Shown: positions 57,861 through 64,000 of the stretch, piece by piece
Position numbering within the stretch: the stretch's first letter is position 1
Layout of the letters: each line of letters starts with the position of its first letter
NCBI RefSeq assembly: GCF_000772105.1
Contig: NZ_CP009354.1
Coordinates: 2,914,001-2,978,000, forward strand
Length of the DNA: 64,000 bases
Reading direction: 5' to 3'
Origin: Vibrio tubiashii ATCC 19109
Lineage (GTDB): Bacteria > Pseudomonadota > Gammaproteobacteria > Enterobacterales > Vibrionaceae
Notes under the pieces: generated by a model
The model's input: the letters and a program-made list of their open reading frames with translations, nothing else
What the model was told of the DNA's origin: nothing
Database searches by the model: none
Position numbers and translations under genes: made by a program

Positions 57861-58973
57861 ATGAACTACCAAGAGCTCGCAGACAAGATCAAAATTTGGG
57901 GCCAAGAACTTGGCTTCCAAAAAGTTGGCATCTGCGATGTAGATCTCTCTGAGCATGAAGCTGAACTACAAAAATGGCTTGATGCAGGCTATCACGGGGA
58001 AATGGACTGGATGGCTCGTCACGGAATGATGAGAGCGCGTCCTGCTGAACTACTACCAGGTACTGTCCGTGTCATTAGCGTACGTATGAACTACCTGCCT
58101 CCTGAAGCGCAATTTGCCGCCAACCTGTCGGATCCGACTCAAGCCTATATAAGTCGCTACTCTCTTGGGCGTGATTATCACAAGTTAATCCGCAACCAGT
58201 TAAAAAAGCTCGGGCAAAAAATAGAACAAGAAGTTGGCAGCTTTGGCCACCGACCTTTTGTCGATTCCGCGCCGATACTTGAAAGGCCTTTGGCGCAGAA
58301 AGCCGGATTGGGCTGGACTGGAAAACATTCACTTATTCTAGATAAAGAGTGTGGCTCATGGTTTTTCCTTGGTGAGTTGCTGATAGACCTTCCTCTTCCA
58401 GTCGACGAACCCAGCGTTGATGAATGTGGCAAATGCAAAGCTTGTATTACCTCATGCCCGACGCAAGCCATCGTAGATAATGGTATTGTCGACGCAAGGC
58501 GCTGTATCTCCTACTTAACCATTGAATTCGACGGCGTCATCCCAGAAGAGTTTCGCAAAGCCATGGGCAACAGAATCTATGGCTGTGACGACTGCCAACT
58601 TGTTTGTCCTTGGAACCGCTTCTCAGATTTAACCGCTCAGCCAGACTTTCACCGTAGAGAGGCATTGACCAATGCGAATCTCGTTGAGCTATTTAAATGG
58701 GATGAAGCGACTTTCTTAAAAAATATGGAAGGTTCAGCTATTCGCCGTATCGGACATTTACAATGGCTAAGAAACCTGTCGGTCGCCATGGGAAATGCTC
58801 CATACTCCATCAACATCATTGAAGCGCTGGAAAATCGCCTCGGCCTGAGTGAGACTTTAGATGTACATATTCAATGGGCTCTAGAACAACAACAAGCTCA
58901 AACCCCAACACAATCAACTAAGCTAAATAGGTTGATTAGAATTGTCGAAAAAGGCTTACCACGCGATGCATAA
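57861..58973 (+). CDS. queG: Epoxyqueuosine reductase QueG
   Basis: Last step of queuosine synthesis in tRNA. The 370-residue iron-sulfur, cobalamin-dependent enzyme has RYSLGRDYHKLIR, GWTGKHSLIL and two [4Fe-4S] motifs (CGKCKACITSCPTQAI and CDDCQLVCPWN). Ribosome binding site CCGGAGCAA precedes the ATG. It is convergent with the tRNA array; the DnaA boxes are in the gap. Confidence 0.96.
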   Translation: MNYQELADKIKIWGQELGFQKVGICDVDLSEHEAELQKWLDAGYHGEMDWMARHGMMRARPAELLPGTVRVISVRMNYLPPEAQFAANLSDPTQAYISRYSLGRDYHKLIRNQLKKLGQKIEQEVGSFGHRPFVDSAPILERPLAQKAGLGWTGKHSLILDKECGSWFFLGELLIDLPLPVDEPSVDECGKCKACITSCPTQAIVDNGIVDARRCISYLTIEFDGVIPEEFRKAMGNRIYGCDDCQLVCPWNRFSDLTAQPDFHRREALTNANLVELFKWDEATFLKNMEGSAIRRIGHLQWLRNLSVAMGNAPYSINIIEALENRLGLSETLDVHIQWALEQQQAQTPTQSTKLNRLIRIVEKGLPRDA

Positions 58974-59024
58974 TGCTTGCCGAACTTAGCCACTCAGAGT
59001 TTGACCTAGCTCCAAAAACCAAAA

Positions 59025-59033
59025 TGTGGAAAA
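59025..59033 (-). promoter_or_regulatory. DnaA box, variant TTTTCCACA
   Basis: TGTGGAAAA on the plus strand, matching TTWTNCACA when read on the minus strand. Confidence 0.5.
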
Positions 59034-59280
59034 AAGAAAGAACGATTACTCATTTTCTTACAGATGGAGAAGTTAATCACAGTGGTAAGAAATGACTAGG
59101 ATCAAAAAACAGTGACTTAATGATCGTAAACACCTACTAAGCCAAGCTAGGCAAAACATAAAAATAACTTAAAATTCAACAAGTTAAATTAAATTTAAAG
59201 TTAGGTAGGAAAGTTTCAAAAACAAAAAGATCGTTTTAGTCAAGCGTTATACATGAATAAAAATCAGGTTACCCACCAAG

Positions 59281-59289
59281 TTATCCACA
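59281..59289 (+). promoter_or_regulatory. DnaA box, consensus TTATCCACA
   Basis: Perfect R1/R4-type consensus box. Ten bases separate it from an inverted perfect copy. Confidence 0.75.
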
Positions 59290-59299
59290 ATTAGACATC

Positions 59300-59308
59300 T
59301 GTGGATAA
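59300..59308 (-). promoter_or_regulatory. DnaA box, consensus TTATCCACA, inverted
   Basis: TGTGGATAA on the plus strand is the exact inverse of the box at 59281-59289. Confidence 0.75.
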
Positions 59309-59408
59309 GTCTGTTGACTAACATGCCAAACCCTAGCTCACATAATGCTTGCTATTGATTCTGACTGAGCACATCTCGTGCTGAGATTTAATATTGAGAC
59401 ATAAAAAT

Positions 59409-59438
59409 GCCCACCTAAAAACTAGGAGGACTTTTTTT
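59409..59438. terminator. Possible terminator between queG and tRNA array
   Basis: CCACCTA and TAGGAGG pair with one mismatch around AAAAAC, followed by CTTTTTTT on the plus strand and preceded by AAAAATG, which gives T on the minus strand. It could end transcripts from queG or from the tRNA array. Confidence 0.5.
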
Positions 59439-59524
59439 ACTGATTTGGGGTTCATGCTTCGCAGCATTAGCTAAAGAGCGGTGACCGTAAGGTCTATTCA
59501 AATGAAAATCATTTGAAGGAGATT

Positions 59525-59616
59525 TGGAGCGACACACGAGGTTCCCTATTCATAAACAAAAAGGCGTGACCTCAACCTTGGCAAGGTTGCGCTCAATCAA
59601 ACTGAGCGGGTGTTGC
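59525..59616 (-). pseudogene. tRNA-Gly(GCC) pseudogene
   Basis: Retains the CCA end, the acceptor strand and the anticodon arm of the intact tRNA-Gly copies. The T arm is broken by replacement and insertion of about 15-20 bases and the D arm is altered. The acceptor has an extra mismatch. Confidence 0.85.
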
Positions 59617-59654
59617 ATCTTTATCACCGTTAAGCACGATGAAGGCTATCAAAT

Positions 59655-59730
59655 TGGAGCGACACACGAGGTTCGAACTCGTGACCTCAACCTTGGCAAG
59701 GTTGCGCTCTACCAACTGAGCTAGTGTCGC
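59655..59730 (-). tRNA. tRNA-Gly (anticodon GCC)
   Basis: 76 bases with encoded CCA. GCGACAC/GTGTCGC acceptor, anticodon loop TTGCCAA, T loop TTCGAAC. Spacer after it repeats that of the preceding unit. Confidence 0.95.
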
Positions 59731-59768
59731 ATCTTTGTCACCGTTAAGCACGATGAAGGCTATCAAAT

Positions 59769-59844
59769 TGGAGCGACACACGAGGTTCGAACTCGTGACC
59801 TCAACCTTGGCAAGGTTGCGCTCTACCAACTGAGCTAGTGTCGC
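59769..59844 (-). tRNA. tRNA-Gly (anticodon GCC)
   Basis: Identical in sequence to the copy at 59655-59730. Lies 3 bases from the initiator tRNA that follows in the plus direction. Confidence 0.95.
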
Positions 59845-59847
59845 ATT

Positions 59848-59924
<77 letters not shown>

Positions 59925-59966
59925 TCCGTATTGTTTCACCGTTAAGCACGATGACAGCTTTAAATT

Positions 59967-60042
59967 TGGAGCGACACACGAGGTTCGAACTCGTGACCTC
60001 AACCTTGGCAAGGTTGCGCTCTACCAACTGAGCTAGTGTCGC
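59967..60042 (-). tRNA. tRNA-Gly (anticodon GCC)
   Basis: 76 bases, same sequence as the other intact glycine copies. Confidence 0.95.
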
Positions 60043-60060
60043 ATATTCTCATAAGAGAAT

Positions 60061-60137
<77 letters not shown>

Positions 60138-60175
60138 TCCATAATCATTGTTAAGCACAATGAAAGCTTTAAATT

Positions 60176-60251
60176 TGGAGCGACACACGAGGTTCGAACT
60201 CGTGACCTCAACCTTGGCAAGGTTGCGCTCTACCAACTGAGCTAGTGTCGC
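60176..60251 (-). tRNA. tRNA-Gly (anticodon GCC)
   Basis: 76 bases, intact, same as the other copies. Confidence 0.95.
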
Positions 60252-60253
60252 TT

Positions 60254-60323
60254 TGGTTGCGAGGCCGGATATAAATCGATGACCTTCGCGAGGTTTTATG
60301 AATAGCTGAGCCCGACGAGCTAG
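60254..60323 (-). pseudogene. tRNA-fMet pseudogene
   Basis: Begins like the initiator copies (CCA end, part of the T arm), keeps the GCCCGACGAGCTA part, but the anticodon arm is disrupted by an insertion and the 5' acceptor half is lost. Right end approximate. Confidence 0.8.
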
Positions 60324-60345
60324 CGAATCACAACACCTAAAAATT

Positions 60346-60422
<77 letters not shown>

Positions 60423-60463
60423 TCCGTATTCACCATTTAAGGCATGATGAAAGCCTTCAAATT

Positions 60464-60539
60464 TGGAGCGACACACGAGGTTCGAACTCGTGACCTCAAC
60501 CTTGGCAAGGTTGCGCTCTACCAACTGAGCTAGTGTCGC
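60464..60539 (-). tRNA. tRNA-Gly (anticodon GCC)
   Basis: 76 bases, intact copy. Confidence 0.95.
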
Positions 60540-60542
60540 ATT

Positions 60543-60619
<77 letters not shown>

Positions 60620-60660
60620 TCCGTATTCACCATTTAAGGCATGATGAAAGCCTTTAAATT

Positions 60661-60736
60661 TGGAGCGACACACGAGGTTCGAACTCGTGACCTCAACCTT
60701 GGCAAGGTTGCGCTCTACCAACTGAGCTAGTGTCGC
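60661..60736 (-). tRNA. tRNA-Gly (anticodon GCC), first of the array
   Basis: 76 bases, intact. It is nearest the promoter at 60769-60796 and so the first gene transcribed. Confidence 0.95.
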
Positions 60737-60768
60737 ATCAACAACGTTTCCGTCGTTCAGGGCTGCGA

Positions 60769-60796
60769 ATTATAAGAGCATTTTTTTGTGATGCAA
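60769..60796 (-). promoter_or_regulatory. Promoter of the tRNA array
   Basis: On the minus strand TTGCAT and a perfect TATAAT are 16 bases apart, followed by a GC-rich CGCAGCCC discriminator, typical of growth-rate/stringent-controlled stable RNA promoters. An A tract lies upstream. Confidence 0.8.
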
Positions 60797-61054
60797 GTCC
60801 TTCATGCAAAAAAAATCCATTTTTTTCCTGTTTGGATGAAAAGCGCACATCAATCATCAAAACAGCTTGAAATTTAAACGAAATGCATTTCGTTAAATAA
60901 CATAAAAGTAACCTCACCTATGCTCAAATTGGGATATTGACCTGCATTTTGGTGACTTAATGTCGCTGATGAATGCAAATTTTAATATAACTATTGGCTA
61001 TAAAAGCCTCGTTCCAATGGTTACAAGATTTCTCCTAGTTAAGGTTCAGTGTCC
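60797..61054. other. AT-rich spacer between the tRNA promoter and the lipoprotein gene
   Basis: Contains long A/T runs upstream of the tRNA promoter, suitable as an UP-element, and the promoter region of the lipoprotein gene. No gene or repeat is seen. Confidence 0.5.
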
Positions 61055-61765
61055 ATGTCGTTGCAAAGGATTGTTTTTCGAACGCTCATACCCTTATTTG
61101 TCGCTACGCTAATTGTTGGTTGTGGCTCTATGCCTAAACCCATGCGTAACCTCGGCAAAAGTGACGTTGATTTTGTTATGGATGTTCATGCGAGACAGCT
61201 AAAGATACAGATGATGGAGCTGACACGAAAACTCTACATCCGCAATCCAATTCAACTGCATAAGAATCCGCAAGCAACCATAGAAAGTCGCATTACCCAG
61301 ATTTTTGGTTCTGAAGAGAGTATCGAACTTCCCTCTTTAGTTTTTGATGAGCTTAATGGCGTCACTGGAATTGATGCAATATTGCTAAGTTTTGATGAGA
61401 ACTTTCAGGGAGACCGAGTATTTGCCGCTATCGTCGGCCTATCAGAGATGCTGCGCCGTTCATACAACCACCAGCAAGAGTTCTTTATCATCGATTCATT
61501 AGATGAGCAGTCTTTATATAACAGTGCGCGAAACATAGAGATCTTCGTGTGGCGACTCTATCATCGCAAAGACCAGTATGGAAACCCGCTGATTTACAGT
61601 AATGATACCGATGAAGATGGCGGTGATATCAGCTTTGACCGCCGATTCACTAAGATGGTCATGATTCAAGATATGATGGCACTCATCGTTGCAGACAAAA
61701 CAAATCGAGGGATTACCAAGGTAGTCCATGGTGTTGCTCAGTTTGCTTTCCTCCCCGTGCCATAA
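61055..61765 (+). CDS. Putative lipoprotein of unknown function
   Basis: A 236-residue exported protein. The signal ends in LIVGC, so Cys23 is the likely lipidated residue. The mature part is alpha-helical in character (VDFVMDVHARQLKIQMMELTRKLY ... RNIEIFVWRLYHRKDQYGNPL) and has no family that I recognise. ATG at 61055 or GTG at 61049 could be the start; AAGG lies upstream. It stands between the tRNA array and the convergent orn. Confidence 0.75.
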   Translation: MSLQRIVFRTLIPLFVATLIVGCGSMPKPMRNLGKSDVDFVMDVHARQLKIQMMELTRKLYIRNPIQLHKNPQATIESRITQIFGSEESIELPSLVFDELNGVTGIDAILLSFDENFQGDRVFAAIVGLSEMLRRSYNHQQEFFIIDSLDEQSLYNSARNIEIFVWRLYHRKDQYGNPLIYSNDTDEDGGDISFDRRFTKMVMIQDMMALIVADKTNRGITKVVHGVAQFAFLPVP

Positions 61766-61770
61766 ACAAA

Positions 61771-61794
61771 AACGCCAGCGAATGCGCTGGCGTT
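61771..61794. terminator. Terminator between the lipoprotein gene and orn
   Basis: AACGCCAGCG and CGCTGGCGTT form a 10-bp perfect stem around 4 bases. The preceding AAACAAA gives a T-rich tail on the minus strand, favouring orn. Confidence 0.85.
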
Positions 61795-61805
61795 ATTAAA
61801 GTCGA

Positions 61806-62351
61806 TTAAATTGAGAAAATCGTTTTACGGTAGTACTGAAGTTCGGCTATCGACTCTCGAATATCGTCTAACGCAAGGTGACTGCCTGTTTTCGAAAAGC
61901 CATCGAGTACTTCAGGCTTCCAACGACGAGTAAGTTCTTTCAACGTACTCACATCAATGTAGCGGTAGTGGAAATACTGCTCAAGCTCGGCCATATGCTT
62001 GTACAAGAAACGTCTGTCTTGACCAACACTGTTACCACAAATTGGCGATTTACCTTTAGGTACCCATTTTTCTAAAAACTCAATCGTTTGACGAATAGCT
62101 TCTTGCTCATCGATTTTACTTTCGCGTACACGCTTAACCAAACCACTGCCTGTATGCGTTGTTGTGCACCACTCATCCATTTTAACCAGCTCTTCTTCTG
62201 GCTGATGAATGGCAAGTACAGGTCCTTCAGCTAAAATATTCAATTCACTATCAGTCACTATGGTGGCGATTTCGATAACTTTGTGGGTTTCTGGGTCCAG
62301 TCCTGTCATCTCAAGATCAATCCAAATTAAATTTTGATCGCTAAAGGACAT
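61806..62351 (-). CDS. orn: Oligoribonuclease Orn
   Basis: Degrades 2-5 nucleotide RNAs and pGpG. The 181-residue DEDD exonuclease has [38 protein letters not shown], and [15 protein letters not shown] with the catalytic acids. Divergent from rsgA, the usual orn/rsgA/psd neighbourhood. Confidence 0.97.
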   Translation of the reverse strand: MSFSDQNLIWIDLEMTGLDPETHKVIEIATIVTDSELNILAEGPVLAIHQPEEELVKMDEWCTTTHTGSGLVKRVRESKIDEQEAIRQTIEFLEKWVPKGKSPICGNSVGQDRRFLYKHMAELEQYFHYRYIDVSTLKELTRRWKPEVLDGFSKTGSHLALDDIRESIAELQYYRKTIFSI

Positions 62352-62478
62352 AAATCGTTGCCTATTGGTTTTGTGCTAAAAGAGGTACTATACCCAAATT
62401 CCGATACCCAAGATAGATTGAGATACTCGCTGTCAGACAGGTATCACCCGATAAATTAATCAACTGAAGTAGAGAAAC

Positions 62479-63534
62479 GTGGCTAAAAAGAAAAAGCTAA
62501 CCAAAGGTCAGGTGAGGCGTGTACGCCATAACCAAAAACGCAAACTTAAGCAGGAAGAGGCCATCCAGTGGGATGAATCTATGCTTGGAGGGAGTAAATC
62601 AGGCCTGGTTATCACTCGTTTTGGACAACACGCAGATATAGAAGATCTCGAAAGCGGAGAAGTCCAGCGCTGTAATCTTCGTCGCGGTATCGAATCTCTG
62701 GTTTCTGGGGACAAAGTTATTTGGCGCCCTGGCCTAGAGTCGATGGAAGGCATCAATGGTGTGGTTGAAGCCGTCGAGCCAAGAACTTCAGTCTTAACAC
62801 GCCCTGATTACTACGACGGTTTAAAACCTGTCGCTGCGAACGTAGACCAAATGGTCATCGTTTCTTCAGTTTTACCTGAATTGTCGCTCAATATCATTGA
62901 TCGCTACTTGGTCGCCTCTGAAACCTTAAGCATTGCACCGCTGCTAGTATTGAACAAAATCGATCTTCTTGAACAAGAGCAACTAGCTGAATACAAATCT
63001 TGGCTAAACGAATACGAGCGCATTGGCTACAAGGTGCTGTTTGTCAGTAAGCAAACCGGTGAAGGTATTGCAGAGCTCGAAGCTGAGCTGAAAGATCGCA
63101 TCAATATTTTCGTCGGTCAGTCTGGTGTCGGTAAATCAAGTCTAGTTAATGCGCTTATGCCTCAATTTAATGTTGAGGAAGGCGAGATCTCAGAAAACTC
63201 CGGCCTAGGCCAACACACAACCACCGCATCACGCCTTTACCATATCCCAACAGGGGGCGACCTAATTGACTCACCGGGAGTTCGTGAGTTTGGTCTGTGG
63301 CACTTGGAAGCCGAAGAAGTCACTAAAGCCTTTGTTGAATTTAGACCTTATCTAGGTGGCTGTAAGTTCCGTGATTGTAAACACAATGACGACCCAGGAT
63401 GTGTACTGCGTCAGGCCGTTGAAGATGGTGAGATCAACGAAATACGCTTTGAAAACTATCACCGTATCCTCGAAAGCATGGCGGAAAACAAAGCCAATCG
63501 ACAATACTCTCGTAGCAAAAAAGCGGATTTGTAA
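62479..63534 (+). CDS. rsgA: Small-subunit ribosome biogenesis GTPase RsgA
   Basis: A 351-residue circularly permuted GTPase for late 30S maturation: OB domain, then [26 protein letters not shown] and the zinc motif [14 protein letters not shown]. The basic N-terminus ([20 protein letters not shown]) is normal. The start is GTG at 62479. psd follows after 111 bases. Confidence 0.96.
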   Translation: MAKKKKLTKGQVRRVRHNQKRKLKQEEAIQWDESMLGGSKSGLVITRFGQHADIEDLESGEVQRCNLRRGIESLVSGDKVIWRPGLESMEGINGVVEAVEPRTSVLTRPDYYDGLKPVAANVDQMVIVSSVLPELSLNIIDRYLVASETLSIAPLLVLNKIDLLEQEQLAEYKSWLNEYERIGYKVLFVSKQTGEGIAELEAELKDRINIFVGQSGVGKSSLVNALMPQFNVEEGEISENSGLGQHTTTASRLYHIPTGGDLIDSPGVREFGLWHLEAEEVTKAFVEFRPYLGGCKFRDCKHNDDPGCVLRQAVEDGEINEIRFENYHRILESMAENKANRQYSRSKKADL

Positions 63535-63645
63535 CCGCAATTTTGTAAGCAAACTCTCGCAACTGCTGACTTTTGGGCGCATTTTGAGTAACATCTCGCG
63601 CCCAGAATATAGTCAATCATCAAAATAGCATTGGAATTGAACACA

Positions 63646-64000
63646 ATGGATAAGATTAAAGTTGGACTGCAATATTGGATCCCTCAGCACGGCTTAACGC
63701 GCTTAGTGGGTAAGCTAGCTTCAGCGAAAGCTGGCGGTCTAACAACAGCAATCATAAAGTGGTTTATTAAGCAATACAACGTTAACATGGATGAAGCACT
63801 TCATTCTGATCCTAAACACTTTAAGACGTTTAACGAATTTTTTGTTCGTGAGCTAAAAGATGGCGCACGCCCAATCACCGAAGAAGCCACTGTTATCACG
63901 CACCCAGCAGACGCTTGTGTAAGCCAGTTTGGTCCTATCACTGATGGCAAACTGATTCAGGCAAAAGGCCATGACTTTACGGCGCAAGAGCTACTAGGCG
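63646..64000 (+). CDS. psd: Phosphatidylserine decarboxylase Psd (partial, 3' end outside window)
   Basis: Makes phosphatidylethanolamine in the inner membrane. From ATG at 63646 the first 118 codons read [36 protein letters not shown] and [11 protein letters not shown], the typical N-terminal half. The processing LGST motif lies beyond the window. The orn/rsgA/psd order is conserved in gammaproteobacteria. Confidence 0.95.
   Translation, partial: MDKIKVGLQYWIPQHGLTRLVGKLASAKAGGLTTAIIKWFIKQYNVNMDEALHSDPKHFKTFNEFFVRELKDGARPITEEATVITHPADACVSQFGPITDGKLIQAKGHDFTAQELLG

Larger units (their letters stand above)
58974..59524. other. Intergenic region queG / tRNA array with DnaA boxes (candidate datA-like locus)
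   Basis: No gene fits. It holds two perfect DnaA boxes in inverted orientation (59281-59308), a TTTTCCACA box (59025-59033), a one-mismatch box (59073-59081), AT-rich tracts (59161-59215), a terminator-like stem near 59409-59438 and a palindrome at 59497-59517. In E. coli, as I recall, datA lies next to glyVXY and queG, so the position agrees. An IHF site was looked for and not found. Confidence 0.5.

Noticed and set aside
59655..59730. Reading the glycine tRNAs as alanine (GGC)
   Set aside because: TTGGCAA is the plus-strand form. On the transcribed strand the loop is TTGCCAA, so the anticodon is GCC, and the body and discriminator base match tRNA-Gly.

Overview
The window is a chromosomal segment of a Vibrio or very close relative. 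The evidence is the proteins themselves (DUF2607/DUF2796/DUF3299 zinc locus, E. coli-type MutL, Vibrio-like gene order) and the block order pgi, alr, dnaB, rplI-rpsR-priB-rpsF, bfr/bfd, tuf-fusA-rpsG-rpsL, tusBCD, fkpA, slyX, hflC-hflK-hflX-hfq-miaA-mutL-amiB-tsaE, queG, tRNAs, orn, rsgA, psd. From memory this is the order on the main chromosome of Vibrio cholerae. Most of the window is core genome. No prophage, integrase, intact insertion sequence or CRISPR array was seen.

Layout. 1-3262: thiamine uptake operon thiB-thiP-thiQ behind a TPP riboswitch. 3315-7420: ubiX, mpl, fbp, a small lipoprotein and a YtfP-like protein. 7449-12928: the TamA/TamB envelope module. 13046-18363: msrA, YtfK- and YtfJ-like proteins, interrupted by an ammonium-transporter/histidine-kinase fusion and its response regulator, both lacking key catalytic residues. 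18389-21937: a zinc-uptake locus behind a near-ideal Zur palindrome. 21975-23134: a 34-residue membrane peptide and a TIGR03899-like protein. 23135-23641: a repeat-rich intergenic region with an octamer tandem array and Vibrio-type interspersed repeats. 23642-33521: pgi, yjbQ, azlCD, ridA, a CyuA-like desulfidase, a YheO-like regulator, an Omp85-type barrel, alr and dnaB. 33695-38345: a DUF481 protein, the rpsF-priB-rpsR-rplI operon and eptA-dgkA.

38435-46938: bacterioferritin and its ferredoxin, the str operon (rpsL-rpsG-fusA-tufB) fed from upstream by yheO-tusDCB, and fkpA. 47069-57662: a WD40 lipoprotein, slyX, a DUF2065 protein, then the long operon-like run tsaE-amiB-mutL-miaA-hfq-hflX-hflK-hflC on the minus strand. 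57861-64000: queG, an intergenic region with DnaA boxes, an array of six tRNA-Gly(GCC) and four tRNA-fMet genes plus two tRNA pseudogenes, a lipoprotein, orn, rsgA and the start of psd.

The most interesting items are: (i) a candidate datA-like DnaA-box cluster between queG and the tRNA-Gly array, the position I recall for datA in E. coli; (ii) the Amt-kinase with Arg in place of the phospho-accepting His, paired with an HD-GYP-type regulator whose HD is HP; (iii) a 33-bp perfect palindrome that looks like a Zur operator and may double as a terminator; (iv) an internal terminator inside the zinc operon; (v) a short membrane ORF with a good ribosome binding site; (vi) the decaying tRNA array and the repeats downstream of pgi.
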